A DNA stretch of 64,000 bases from Rufibacter radiotolerans (GTDB taxonomy: Bacteria; Bacteroidota; Bacteroidia; Cytophagales; Hymenobacteraceae), in the NCBI RefSeq assembly GCF_001078055.1, contig NZ_CP010777.1, positions 4,059,001-4,123,000 on the forward strand. The letters run 5' to 3'. Below the pieces are notes generated by a model that saw only the letters and a list, made by a program, of their open reading frames with translations, ran no database searches and was not told the DNA's origin. This document shows positions 35,168-43,333 of the stretch, in pieces (positions within the stretch are counted from its first letter, which is position 1; each line of letters begins with the position of its first letter). The translations under genes and the position numbers were made by a program.

Positions 35168-35382
35168 CGTCCCCCTTTGAAGGGGGTAGGGGGATGACTA
35201 AGGCAGTGGGAGAACCAACTGCTACACCACAAAGAAGGACAAAGCTAATTCTCGGGAATGCCATATATCAGCAGGAGTAATCACCCCCCTACCCCCTTCA
35301 AAGGGGGACGAAATACGTATGAAATGCGTGCTCTCCTGTGTAAACACCCCTCTGCGCTCCCCTCAAGGGGAGAGTCTACCTG
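35168..35382 (-). repeat. Dispersed repeat, family B copy 3, with inverted partner
   Basis: The segment 35168-35198 (CGTCCCCCTTTGAAGGGGGT..) and 35281-35310 (CACCCCCCTACCCCCTTCAA..) are inverted copies. 35281-35382 is the reverse of the family B copy at 14661-14752, including TGTGTAAACACCCCTCTGCG and CCCCTCAAGGGGAGAGTCT. Confidence 0.7.
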
Positions 35383-35466
35383 TAGAAACGTTTATGTGGG
35401 AAGTAAAGAATATCCAACCACTTTCGCCTCCTTGCTTACGTTTATTAAAATCTAACCCTAAAACCT

Positions 35467-36381
35467 ATGTTGGATATTGTCATAGACGCCCGCAAAGCCT
35501 CCTTGGCGCCGGGCATGGACGTGCGCCGTATTCTGCCTTTTAGAATGCGCCGCATGGTAGGCCCCTTCATTTTCATGGACCATGCGGGTCCGGTAGACGT
35601 GCAGCCGCCGCTGCAGCATAACCTGGACGTGTTGCCCCACCCGCACATTGGCTTGTCTACGGTCAGTTACCTGTTTGGTGGCCAGGTCACGCACCGAGAC
35701 AGCCTGGGTGTGGAGCAGATCATCAGGCCCGGTGAGGTGAACTGGATGACGGCCGGCAGCGGCATTGCCCACTCAGAGCGTTTTGAAGACCCTGCCACCC
35801 TGGCTGGCGGCCAGTTGGAGATGATCCAGACCTGGGTGGCCTTGCCCGAGAAAGATGAAGAAGCCGCTCCCGCCTTCACCAACTACAAACCCGAACAGCT
35901 GCCCATCTTCACCGACTCCGGCGTCTGGATGCGCCTGATTGCCGGCGATGCCTACGGTCTGCGCAACTCTGTCAAAACCCATTCGCCGCTGTTCTACCTG
36001 CATGTGGTGCTGGAGGCCGGGGCCCGGTTAAGCTTGCCCACAGAACACACGGAACGCGGTATTTACATTGCCAAAGGAAGCCTAGAAGTATCTGGGAGAA
36101 TCTACACCGTGGGCCAGATGCTGGTGTTCACCAAAGGCGCCGAACCGGTGATTCTGGCCAAAGAACCTACTACGCTCATGCTATTGGGCGGGGAGCCCTT
36201 GGGCGAGCGGTTTATCTGGTGGAATTTCGTCTCCAGCCGCAAAGAACGCATTGAGCAAGCCAAAGCCGACTGGAAAGAAGGCCGCATTCTCTTACCGCCT
36301 ACCGACAACGCCGAGTTTGTGCCCCTCCCCGAGGATAAATCAAGCCCCGCCGGAAACCCATCGCCACAGGCGCTTTCCTGA
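35467..36381 (+). CDS. Pirin family protein
   Basis: 304 aa bicupin. The N-terminal cupin has the conserved block PHPHIGLSTVSYLFGGQVTH (metal-binding histidines) with GEVNWMTAGSGIAHSE. The C-terminal half is the pirin C domain, with WNFVSSRKERIEQAKADW near 255-272. Some pirins act as quercetinases or as regulators of metabolism; the role here is unknown. Single gene behind a repeat-filled gap. Confidence 0.92.
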   Translation: MLDIVIDARKASLAPGMDVRRILPFRMRRMVGPFIFMDHAGPVDVQPPLQHNLDVLPHPHIGLSTVSYLFGGQVTHRDSLGVEQIIRPGEVNWMTAGSGIAHSERFEDPATLAGGQLEMIQTWVALPEKDEEAAPAFTNYKPEQLPIFTDSGVWMRLIAGDAYGLRNSVKTHSPLFYLHVVLEAGARLSLPTEHTERGIYIAKGSLEVSGRIYTVGQMLVFTKGAEPVILAKEPTTLMLLGGEPLGERFIWWNFVSSRKERIEQAKADWKEGRILLPPTDNAEFVPLPEDKSSPAGNPSPQALS

Positions 36382-36454
36382 AAGAGAGGCTGCCAAAAAA
36401 TTTATTACCTTTCTGGCAGCGGATACCGCCTCTACAAATTCACCTTAATATTTT

Positions 36455-36811
36455 ATGCAATTCCTATCCCTTGAACCCTTCGTTCCCTCCGGAAGTAACT
36501 TTACAGACGCCAAACAATTCTTCCAGGAACTGGGCTTTACCCTTACCTGGGACGCCGGGGATTATATTGGTTTTGAGCGCGATGCCTGCAAATTCATCCT
36601 GCAGAAATATGACCACGCAGAATTCGCCCAGAACTTTATGCTCAATGTAAAGGTGAGTGATGTGGAGGAGTTCAGAAACGGTTTGCTCTCCAGGAAACTG
36701 CCAGAGAAATACGGCGTTACCGTTGGGCAGCCCACCCAACAACCGTATGGCAAAGAAGTGAATGTGATTGACATGGCGGGCGTTTGCTGGCACTTTGTGG
36801 AGGGCAGCTAA
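36455..36811 (+). CDS. VOC-family protein (bleomycin-resistance-like fold)
   Basis: 118 aa. The pattern LEPFVPSGSNFTDAKQFFQELGFTL.. with NFMLNVKVSDVEEF in the centre and NVIDMAGVCWHFVEG at the end matches a glyoxalase/bleomycin-resistance fold. The usual metal histidine positions are mostly replaced, so a binding rather than enzymatic role is possible. Same strand, 73 nt after pirin. Confidence 0.8.
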   Translation: MQFLSLEPFVPSGSNFTDAKQFFQELGFTLTWDAGDYIGFERDACKFILQKYDHAEFAQNFMLNVKVSDVEEFRNGLLSRKLPEKYGVTVGQPTQQPYGKEVNVIDMAGVCWHFVEGS

Positions 36812-36900
36812 TAGCCATGGGCACTATGCCAAAAGAAACGAGGCAACCAGGTCTGATCTGATGGTCCTTCTCTAGCCTTTCGCCAGCTTCTTTATTGTCT

Positions 36901-36936
36901 GTTTCGGGGCCGTTTTTGGCAAAACAGCCCCGAAAC
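36901..36936. repeat. 36-nt palindromic element, copy 15 (compensatory change)
   Basis: GTTTCGGGGCCGTTTTTGGC..AAAACAGCCCCGAAAC. A T-to-C change in the left arm is matched by A-to-G in the right arm, keeping the pairing. It begins 5 nt after the stop of the leftward outer-membrane protein gene. Confidence 0.85.
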
Positions 36937-36941
36937 AGCTT

Positions 36942-37877
36942 TTACCGCTTGCTGCTTTTTCCCTGGCCCAGGCCAATCTGCACGCCAATAGAAGGCACAA
37001 TAGTGATACCGGAGTAGTCTACTGTCTCGCTTTTCAGGAGCTCAAAGGTGCCGTAGTTCTGGTAAAACATAGACAGGGCCGGCAACAGGTAAATGCGCTT
37101 CACGCCAATCTTTCCGTTCACAAACAGTCCATAAGACCCGAAGCTTTGTTTTCTAGTAAGGCCTTCCAATTGCACGGCTTTTCCGCCGCCTATTTTCTCA
37201 TACAGCCGGCCCGGTACCAGACCATACTCCACAAACGTGTGGTTGTAGGCTACGCCGAAGGAAATATTGCCAAACTCTTCATCGGGCCCGAACGACCGGC
37301 TGAACACCAGAGGCACCAGAATGTCTTTTCTAGTAGCCTTGAACTCCAGAATAGGGGTGAGTTTTCCCAGGAAGATCTTATCAAAAATATCTGACTTCTG
37401 CCCGGCGTACTGCACGCCCAGGCTGCCGTACCAATCCAGATTGGCGCCCGCACCGGTTCCGGCCTCGGGACCCATAAACTGGTACATAGCATCCAGCACG
37501 TGCACCCCAGAGGCATATTTGTAGCCCACGTCTACCCGCGGCAACACTCCATAGCGCACATAGAAATCAAAGGTGGGGCCCACCGGGTCCAGGGAATAGG
37601 CAATAGCGGCCTTGGTGGCAGACTTTACCAGCCCGTCATAGTACACAGAGTCGCGGTTGGCCAGGGCCTTGATGGCGTCTTCGGTGACGTCTTTGAGTTC
37701 GCCAATGGGTTCAGAGGCCAGGTTTCCGCCGAAGTTGGCGCCAACCTTGAACTGCCCGTGCGGCGTTACCCGCCCCGAATGGATAATGGACCGAGGAGCG
37801 GTACAACTGGCCAGGGACGCCAACAACACCAATAACAATAAGGACCCTTGGCTAGAAAAGAAACCAGTTACGCGCAT
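36942..37877 (-). CDS. Putative outer-membrane lipoprotein, unknown function
   Basis: 311 aa. The signal segment SLLLLVLLASLASC has a lipobox (LASC). The mature protein has many amphipathic strands (GQFKVGANFGGNL, FDFYVRYGVLPRVDVGYKYAS, SYGLFVNGKIGVKRIYLLPA), suggesting a small beta-barrel-like protein. No family recognised. The ATG at 37877 was preferred to a TTG at 37898. It lies 37 nt from the tRNA on the same strand. Confidence 0.78.
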   Translation of the reverse strand: MRVTGFFSSQGSLLLLVLLASLASCTAPRSIIHSGRVTPHGQFKVGANFGGNLASEPIGELKDVTEDAIKALANRDSVYYDGLVKSATKAAIAYSLDPVGPTFDFYVRYGVLPRVDVGYKYASGVHVLDAMYQFMGPEAGTGAGANLDWYGSLGVQYAGQKSDIFDKIFLGKLTPILEFKATRKDILVPLVFSRSFGPDEEFGNISFGVAYNHTFVEYGLVPGRLYEKIGGGKAVQLEGLTRKQSFGSYGLFVNGKIGVKRIYLLPALSMFYQNYGTFELLKSETVDYSGITIVPSIGVQIGLGQGKSSKR

Positions 37878-37910
37878 ACCTGTGGCAGAAAAAATCAAAT
37901 GAATAAAAAA

Positions 37911-37986
37911 TGGAGCGAGAAACGGGATTCGAACCCGCGGCCCTCAGCTTGGGAAGCTGATGCTCTACCAACTGAGCTACTCTCGC
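37911..37986 (-). tRNA. tRNA-Gly (anticodon CCC)
   Basis: Read on the minus strand: acceptor GCGAGAG..TTCTCGC with a 7th G-U pair, D arm GCTCAGTTGGTAGAGC, anticodon arm TCAGC-TTCCCAA-GCTGA with anticodon CCC (reads GGG), T arm GCGGG-TTCGAAT-CCCGT. The CCA end is encoded (minus strand of 37911-37913), preceded by a T discriminator. Confidence 0.95.
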
Positions 37987-38126
37987 AGATGGATAAAGAT
38001 CGCTTAACAGACAAAGATAGGCAGCCATTCCCCTACGCACAACAGGAATAGTTTTTGGGCAAAGGAAATGTGCGCTATTATCCACAAGGCCCAGTAACCT
38101 TGTTCCAAGCTCTTATCAGATTTTCC

Positions 38127-38162
38127 GTTTTGAGCCCGTTTTCCCTAAAACTGCATCAAAAC
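38127..38162. repeat. 36-nt palindromic element, copy 16
   Basis: GTTTTGAGCCCGTTTTCC..AAAACTGCATCAAAAC, in the gap between the tRNA and the esterase gene. Confidence 0.65.
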
Positions 38163-38184
38163 GCATTTAACGCTTACTAAATGT

Positions 38185-38230
38185 AGGCTCCCCTTTGTGG
38201 GGGGACAAGGGGGTGTTTACAAAGGAGAAC
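38185..38230 (+). repeat. Dispersed repeat, family B copy 4 (degenerate)
   Basis: AGGCTCCCCTTTGTGGGGGG..GGGGGTGTTTACAAAGGAGA, clearly related to the first half of the copy at 14661-14752. Confidence 0.5.
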
Positions 38231-38330
38231 AACTCTTGGAGAAGCCATCGGCACAGACGCTCGCAGGAGCTGTGCACACTACGAGGTCTTTGGACCGAGC
38301 GGCAATGCGGTGGCAACGGTTCATCCCTGC

Positions 38331-38386
38331 TCTTCCGAATTTGCAATCCGGAAGTTGTTGAAGGGGGATTTGAAATCCCCTTCTTT
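38331..38386. repeat. Dispersed repeat, family C copy 1
   Basis: Two small hairpins: CTTCCGAATTTGCAATCCGG with AAG, and GGGGATTTGAAATCCCC. The same GGATTTGCAATCC-type units occur at 42108-42236. Confidence 0.6.
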
Positions 38387-38476
38387 TGCTAGCGGTTCCC
38401 TCCTTATTCACACAGTCAATCCGGAATTTCTCAAGGCCCGTACGTACTTAAATTACACAACCTTCTATTTACTGCT

Positions 38477-39670
38477 ATGAAAACATCATTTTTACCCATT
38501 GCCAGAAAGGCCGGCGTTGCGCTAGTGGCTGCCTGCTGCTTTTTGGCCAGCTCCTGCGAGAGCAAACGCAGCAACGAACCAGAGCGCGAAGCCCGTGACG
38601 AGGTTGCCAGAGCCCAGAAAGAAAACAATAAGATGGCTGATGAAAATGAGCAGCCCGCTACTGCACCGGCAGGCACCGCGCTCAAGCCCACCGGTCCTAA
38701 ACCCGCCTGGGCCGACCAGATCACCGGACCTATGCAGGCCGTGCTGGAGAAACTGGCCAGCTACAAAGCCAAGCCTATTCCGCAGTTAACCGCGCAGCAG
38801 GCCCGCCAGAACCCCACGCCTACTACGGCCGTCATGGACCTGATCAAGGAAAACAACATCACCCTACCTCCTTCCAAAGTAGACACTGTGGGTAAGAAAA
38901 TACCTGTGACCGGCGGTCAGATCCATGCGCGGGTATACACGCCTAAAACCGGCAAAGCCACCTACCCCGTTATTGTGTATTACCACGGCGGCGGCTGGGT
39001 GATTGCTGATCTGGATACCTATGATGCCTCCGCGAAGGGCTTAGCTGAGCAGGCAGATGCCATTGTGGTGTCGGTTGCGTATCGTCAGGCCCCGGAGAAT
39101 AAATTCCCGATGGCCCATAATGACTCTTTTGCCGCCTATAAGTGGGTGCTGCAGAATGCGGCCTCTATGAAAGGTGATCCTAAGAGAGTGGCCGTAGTAG
39201 GCGAGAGTGCCGGAGGGAACCTGGCCGCTTCGGTGAGCATGATGGCCCGCGACCAAAAGGTACAGATGCCTTTGCACCAGGTGCTGGTCTACCCTATTGC
39301 CGGCTATGACACTAACACCCAATCTTACCAGAAATATGCCGCGGCCAAACCCCTGGACAAACCCATGATGGAGTGGTTCTTCAAGCAATACCTGCGCTCC
39401 CCTGAAGATGGGAAAAGCCCCATGATTAACCTAGTGGGCGCTAACCTGAAAAACCTTCCGCCAACCACCATCATCAATGCCCAGTTGGACCCGCTCCAGA
39501 CCGATGGCCAGAAACTAGCCGATAAACTTAAGGCCGATGGCGTGACCGTAGAGCACAAGCTGTACAACGGGGTGACGCATGAGTTCTTCGGGATGGCCGC
39601 CGTATTGCCCGAAGCCAAAGAAGCCCAGGCCCTGGCTGTTTCTAAGTTGAAAGGCGCCCTGAACAAGTAA
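38477..39670 (+). CDS. Alpha/beta hydrolase, HSL-type esterase, lipoprotein
   Basis: 397 aa. The signal peptide with lipobox-like LASSC (about 24-28) is followed by a charged linker. The esterase/lipase domain (about 140-395) has the oxyanion HGGGW (YYHGGGWVIADLD), the nucleophile elbow GESAGG, and the catalytic Asp (AQLDPLQTDG) and His (GVTHEFFGM). It belongs to the hormone-sensitive lipase family of esterases acting on short acyl esters; the natural substrate is unknown. Single gene, followed by palindromic copy 17. Confidence 0.9.
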   Translation: MKTSFLPIARKAGVALVAACCFLASSCESKRSNEPEREARDEVARAQKENNKMADENEQPATAPAGTALKPTGPKPAWADQITGPMQAVLEKLASYKAKPIPQLTAQQARQNPTPTTAVMDLIKENNITLPPSKVDTVGKKIPVTGGQIHARVYTPKTGKATYPVIVYYHGGGWVIADLDTYDASAKGLAEQADAIVVSVAYRQAPENKFPMAHNDSFAAYKWVLQNAASMKGDPKRVAVVGESAGGNLAASVSMMARDQKVQMPLHQVLVYPIAGYDTNTQSYQKYAAAKPLDKPMMEWFFKQYLRSPEDGKSPMINLVGANLKNLPPTTIINAQLDPLQTDGQKLADKLKADGVTVEHKLYNGVTHEFFGMAAVLPEAKEAQALAVSKLKGALNK

Positions 39671-39673
39671 CCT

Positions 39674-39709
39674 GTTTTCGCCCTATTTTCCGGAAAACGG
39701 CCCCGAAAC
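39674..39709. repeat. 36-nt palindromic element, copy 17
   Basis: GTTTTCGCCCTATTTTCC..AAAACGGCCCCGAAAC, 3 nt after the esterase stop codon. Confidence 0.8.
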
Positions 39710-39738
39710 AGTAAATCCTGTTTTGGGGCCGTTTTCTG
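39691..39738 (+). terminator. Terminator-like hairpin made of 1.5 palindromic elements
   Basis: GAAAACGGCCCCGAAACAG pairs with CTGTTTTGGGGCCGTTTTC (39719-39738) across a 6-nt loop, followed by TGTTTT. It combines the right half of copy 17 with a half-copy at 39720-39742, giving two alternative folds. Confidence 0.6.
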
Positions 39739-39860
39739 TTTTATCAGTTCTGTTTTTAGCGCAACTGGTCACCGTCTTCCTATACCCAGATTTCCGGCTG
39801 CGCATTCTCTCATGAAACTCTGCGCCCGGTTGCGTAATTTTGCGGGGCTTATTTCTGAAC

Positions 39861-41804
39861 ATGATAAAATCTTTCCACCCGAAGGTCCTCAAGCAGAGTG
39901 TGCACGTGGCGATGCTGCTGGCCCTGGCGGTAGCTATGCTGCTATACTCCATCAGTCGGGTTCTCTTTTTTGTTTTCAACCGGGGATTCTTTGCAGAGAC
40001 GTCTCTCTCAGACCTGCTGTACCTCATGTGGGGCGGCCTGCGCTTTGACCTGGTGGCGGTGCTGTACACCAACCTGCTGTTCATTGCGCTCATGGTCCTG
40101 CCCTTCCGGTTCAGGCACCACCCAGCTTACCGGAAGGCGGTGAAATGGGTCTTTATCTTCTTCAATGCCCTAGGCCTGGCCCTTAATTGCATTGACTTTG
40201 TGTATTACCGCTTCACGTTGCGCCGCACTACCGGCAGTGTGGTCAGGGAGTTCGGGAATGAGGACTGGGGCGGTTTGGCGGGAAGTTTCCTGGTAGATTT
40301 CTGGTACATTCCGGCTATCTGGTTTGCGCTGGTGCTGCTCTTGGTATGGCTGTACAACCGCATCAAACTGGAGAAGTCGGTCCGTTATAATCCCTGGGTA
40401 TATTATCCCTGGCACGTGGTGTTGCTGGTGCTTACCGTGGGGCTGAGCATTGCGGCCATGCGGGGCGGGTTCCGGCACAGCACGCGGCCCATCACGCTCA
40501 GTAACGCCGGCGAGTACGTGGAGCGGCCGCAAGAAATCTACCTGGTGCTCAACACGCCCTTCTCCGTGATCAGGACCATTAACAAGACCAGCTTCAAAAA
40601 GCTGGAGTATTTCCCTGAAAAGGAAGTGGCGCAGCTCTACAACCCCATTCATCTGCCGGCAGACTCTACGGTTTTTAAGAAGAAAAACGTGGTGGTGATT
40701 ATTCTGGAGAGCTTCGGGAAGGAGGCCGTGGGCGGCTACAACCAGCACCTGGAAAATGGCACCTACACCGGCTTCACCCCGTTCATTGACTCGCTCATGC
40801 AGCACAGCAAGGTGTACTGGAACTCGTTTGCCAACGGCCGCAAGTCCATAGATGCCCTCCCTTCCGTGCTCACCAGCATCCCCAGCATTCAAGAGCCGTT
40901 CGTGCTTACTCAGTACGTGAGCAATGACCTGCCCAGCTTGCCACGCACGCTCCGGAACAGCGGTTACCACACCTCCTTCTTCCATGGCGCGCCTAACGGC
41001 TCCATGGGCTTTGATGCGTTCATGAATCTCATTGGCGTGGAAAAGTATTACGGCATGACAGAGTACGGCAACAAAGAGGACTTTGACGGCATGTGGGGCA
41101 TCTGGGACGAGGAGTTCCTGCAGTTCATGGCCGGCAAACTAAAGACGTTTGAGGAGCCGTTCATGACCGCCGTGTTCACCACCTCCTCGCACCACCCTTA
41201 CAAGATACCGGCCCGCTACAAAGGCAAATTCAAGAAAGGTCCGTTTGAGATCTTTGAGACCATTGGCTACTCAGACATGGCTTTGCGCAAGTTCTTCCAG
41301 ACCGCCAGCCAGGCCCCCTGGTTCAAGAACACGCTCTTTGTAATCACCGCCGACCATTCCGCCACTTACACCTACTACCCCGAGTACCAGACCGCCTGGG
41401 GCAACTTTGCCGTACCGGTGCTCTTCTACGCCCCCGGCGACCCTTCCTTTAAAGGTATAGAGAAAGACCGGGTGGTGCAGCAACTGGACATCATGCCTAC
41501 CGTGCTAGGCTATCTGGGCTATGACCAACCGTACTTCTCCTTCGGGAAGAACATGCTCAACCCTCAGGAAGGCAACTTCGCGATCAGTTACCAAGCTGGC
41601 TACCAATGGACCGAAGGCGAGTACTTTCTCCAGTTTGACGGCACGAATACCGTAGGGCTGTTCAATTACCAGCAAGACAAACTCCTGAAGCACAACCTCA
41701 AAGACAGCCTGCCGGAAGTGCGCGTGGCCATGGAGAACAAACTCAAGGCCTTTATTCAGCAGTATAATAATCGTATGCTGGAGAACCGGCTTAAGGCTGA
41801 GTGA
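39861..41804 (+). CDS. LTA synthase-like sulfatase-fold membrane protein
   Basis: 647 aa. About five N-terminal membrane helices (about 15-220) are followed by an extracytoplasmic sulfatase-type domain (about 275-600): ILESFGKEAVGG (metal-binding Glu), NSFANGRKSIDALPSVLTSI (nucleophile site, Ser in GRKSID where Firmicutes LtaS has Thr), and ITADHSAT (Asp-His metal site). Firmicutes LtaS polymerises glycerol phosphate; Gram-negative relatives act as phosphatidylglycerol-type phosphotransferases, for example for glycans or lipids. The product here is unknown. ATG at 39861 was chosen over the TTG seven codons upstream. Confidence 0.9.
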   Translation: MIKSFHPKVLKQSVHVAMLLALAVAMLLYSISRVLFFVFNRGFFAETSLSDLLYLMWGGLRFDLVAVLYTNLLFIALMVLPFRFRHHPAYRKAVKWVFIFFNALGLALNCIDFVYYRFTLRRTTGSVVREFGNEDWGGLAGSFLVDFWYIPAIWFALVLLLVWLYNRIKLEKSVRYNPWVYYPWHVVLLVLTVGLSIAAMRGGFRHSTRPITLSNAGEYVERPQEIYLVLNTPFSVIRTINKTSFKKLEYFPEKEVAQLYNPIHLPADSTVFKKKNVVVIILESFGKEAVGGYNQHLENGTYTGFTPFIDSLMQHSKVYWNSFANGRKSIDALPSVLTSIPSIQEPFVLTQYVSNDLPSLPRTLRNSGYHTSFFHGAPNGSMGFDAFMNLIGVEKYYGMTEYGNKEDFDGMWGIWDEEFLQFMAGKLKTFEEPFMTAVFTTSSHHPYKIPARYKGKFKKGPFEIFETIGYSDMALRKFFQTASQAPWFKNTLFVITADHSATYTYYPEYQTAWGNFAVPVLFYAPGDPSFKGIEKDRVVQQLDIMPTVLGYLGYDQPYFSFGKNMLNPQEGNFAISYQAGYQWTEGEYFLQFDGTNTVGLFNYQQDKLLKHNLKDSLPEVRVAMENKLKAFIQQYNNRMLENRLKAE

Positions 41805-41834
41805 GAATTGTTGATTGCTGATTGTTAGGGTTCT

Positions 41835-41870
41835 ATTTTGGGGCTATTTCTTTGAAAACAGCCTCAAAAT
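41835..41870. repeat. 36-nt palindromic element, copy 18 (compensatory change)
   Basis: ATTTTGGGGCTATTTC..AAAACAGCCTCAAAAT; the outermost G-C pair is replaced by A-T on both sides. Lies 30 nt after the sulfatase-like gene stop. Confidence 0.8.
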
Positions 41871-41887
41871 AGAATATCCTCAACTTC

Positions 41888-42056
41888 GCGCAGACTCTCC
41901 CCTTGAGGGGAGTTAGAGGGGTGTTTACACCTACTGATCTACGTATTGTCGATATCCTTTTTCTATTGATCAAAGGTAATCGCTTATGACAGGCTCTGAA
42001 ATGCGTATTCTCCTGTGCAGACACCCCTCTAACTCCCCTCAAGGGGAGAGTCTGCG
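41888..42056. repeat. Dispersed repeat, family B copy 5: MITE-like inverted repeat
   Basis: The left arm (41888-41930: GCGCAGACTCTCCCCTTGAG, GGGTGTTTACAC) and right arm (42003-42056) are inverted copies about 43-54 nt long around about 70 A+T-rich nt. No coding frame. The layout is that of a small non-autonomous mobile element, but no target-site duplication could be confirmed. Confidence 0.65.
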
Positions 42057-42107
42057 TTGAACATCCCGAATTACGGATTTGTACTCCTCTGCCCTTGTCT
42101 CTTGGCT

Positions 42108-42236
42108 GTTCGGGATTTGCAATCCCGAACTTTTGGAAAGCGGATTTGTAATCCGCCTGCCGGGGACCAAGACCAGGAATGCCGCCGGGGATTGCAAATC
42201 CCCCTTTCGGAACTTCCGGATTGCAAATCCGGAAGA
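42108..42236. repeat. Dispersed repeat, family C copy 2 (four hairpins)
   Basis: Four hairpins occur in a row: GTTCGGGATTTGCAATCCCG+AAC, GCGGATTTGTAATCCGC, GGGATTGCAAATCCC, and CTTCCGGATTGCAAATCCGG+AAG. The outer and inner ones are mutually inverted, suggesting a palindromic cluster built from one unit. Confidence 0.65.
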
Positions 42237-42423
42237 GCCATCGAGCGATCTAGGGAGCAGCGCGTTCTCTCTCTGAGAAAAGGTAATGGTTCTCCCCGCT
42301 TCAAGAGAGCTTCAAGAGAGTATAACTGAGCCCTATTGCCAAAAACATTTGGCCCAGGGTTTACTCGCAGAAACCTGCACCTTCAGAAAAGTAAGCATTC
42401 CCTCCTCTACCTTTGCTCCACCT

Positions 42424-42459
42424 GTTTTGAGCCCGATTTCCGGAAAACAGCTCCGAAAC
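42424..42459. repeat. 36-nt palindromic element, copy 19
   Basis: GTTTTGAGCCCGATTTCC..AAAACAGCTCCGAAAC, 50 nt upstream of the DsbA-family gene (5' side). Confidence 0.7.
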
Positions 42460-42509
42460 GGAAACCCAGTTCTGCCCGTTCATTCTTAATTCCTAATTCT
42501 TAATTATCC

Positions 42510-43139
42510 ATGAAGCCTACCCTATACTATATCTCTGATGCGCTTTGCGGCTGGTGTTTCGCCATGGGTCCGCAGGTGGTGCAACTGCAGGAAACCTACG
42601 GTGACAGATTCCACTTTGAGGTGCTGAGCGGCGGCATGATGACCGGCGACCGTGTGGGGCCCATCAGCCAAATGGCGGATTACATAAAGCAGGTGCTTCC
42701 CCGGCTCACGGAGATAACGGGGGTGACCATGGGTGAGGCGTATGTTAAAGGCATTTTGGGCGAAGGCACCTACGTCAGCAACTCCGTGCCGCCGGCGGTG
42801 GCGCTGGCTATTTTCAAGGAAGTAAAACCAGAGGAACAGGTGAAATACGCCAAAGCCATTCAGGACCTGCACTTCAAAGAGGGCCAGGACCTGAACCTGG
42901 TAGAGACGTACCTTCCCCTGGCCCGGGAGGCGGGGCTTTCTGAGGAACAGTTCAGGGAACGGTTCACAGATGACCAATACCGGCTTCTGGCGCAGCAGGA
43001 GTTTGCGCAGGTGCAGGCCTGGGGCATTGAGGGCTTCCCGGCTATGATTGCGCAAAAGGGCGAAGAACTGTTTCTGGTGGCCCGGGGCTTCTCCAAGGCC
43101 GAGGACGTGGCAGAAATTCTGGAGAAGATTTACTCCTGA
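42510..43139 (+). CDS. DsbA-family thioredoxin-fold protein
   Basis: 209 aa. CGWC at 14-17 (SDALCGWCFAM) is the redox motif, followed by the DsbA helical insert and the cis-Pro segment WGIEGFPAMIAQ. It resembles the FrnE/2-hydroxychromene isomerase-like subgroup of DsbA fold proteins. No signal peptide is visible, so it is cytoplasmic. Thiol-disulfide exchange or isomerisation is inferred; the substrate is unknown. Single gene with a palindromic element 4 nt after the stop. Confidence 0.88.
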   Translation: MKPTLYYISDALCGWCFAMGPQVVQLQETYGDRFHFEVLSGGMMTGDRVGPISQMADYIKQVLPRLTEITGVTMGEAYVKGILGEGTYVSNSVPPAVALAIFKEVKPEEQVKYAKAIQDLHFKEGQDLNLVETYLPLAREAGLSEEQFRERFTDDQYRLLAQQEFAQVQAWGIEGFPAMIAQKGEELFLVARGFSKAEDVAEILEKIYS

Positions 43140-43143
43140 TTGC

Positions 43144-43179
43144 GTTTTAGGCTTGTTTTACCCAAAACGGCCCCAAAAC
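43144..43179. repeat. 36-nt palindromic element, copy 20
   Basis: GTTTTAGGCTTGTTTTACCC..AAAACGGCCCCAAAAC, 4 nt after the DsbA-family gene stop. Confidence 0.8.
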
Positions 43180-43280
43180 ACATTTAGTTAATTGTAAAGC
43201 AAATCCTACATCCGCCAACAGGCGTATCTCTTACTTTCTTTGAAGAAACTAAGTTAAAACGGAACAAAATATCGGCGACA

Positions 43281-43294
43281 ATTGTATATACAAT
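43281..43294. promoter_or_regulatory. Operator palindrome upstream of marR-like gene
   Basis: ATTGTATATACAAT is a perfect 14-nt palindrome that covers the -33 element (TTG at 43282-43284). The same core TTGTATATACAA recurs in front of the ene-reductase gene (43805-43818), so it is a probable MarR-type binding site giving autoregulation. Confidence 0.75.
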
Positions 43295-43311
43295 AGTTAT
43301 AAGTACTTTTG
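43281..43311 (+). promoter_or_regulatory. Promoter of marR-like gene
   Basis: ATTG (43281-43284) is separated by 19 nt from TACTTTTG (43304-43311), an exact TAnnTTTG match. Transcription would start near 43318, and the ATG is at 43334. Confidence 0.65.
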
Positions 43312-43333
43312 TCGGCCCCACGGCTGAGCGCCT

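Larger units (their letters stand above)
35002..35466. other. Gene-free gap filled with repeats
   Basis: Holds family D copy 2, two family B segments in opposite orientation, and a short A+T-rich region just upstream of pirin. No supported gene. Confidence 0.6.
37987..38476. other. Gene-free gap with repeats
   Basis: The stretch contains palindromic copy 16, a family B copy and family C hairpins, with no supported gene. The last 60 nt before the esterase start are A+T-rich and could hold its promoter. Confidence 0.6.
41805..42509. other. Gene-free gap (about 700 nt) filled with repeats
   Basis: Holds palindromic copies 18 and 19, a 169-nt family B inverted repeat and a cluster of family C hairpins. 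Short open frames there are made of repeat sequence and are not credible. Confidence 0.65.

Noticed and set aside
42286..42489. Open frame of 67 codons upstream of the DsbA-family gene
   Set aside because: Built largely of palindromic repeat sequence, no protein-like pattern and no start context.
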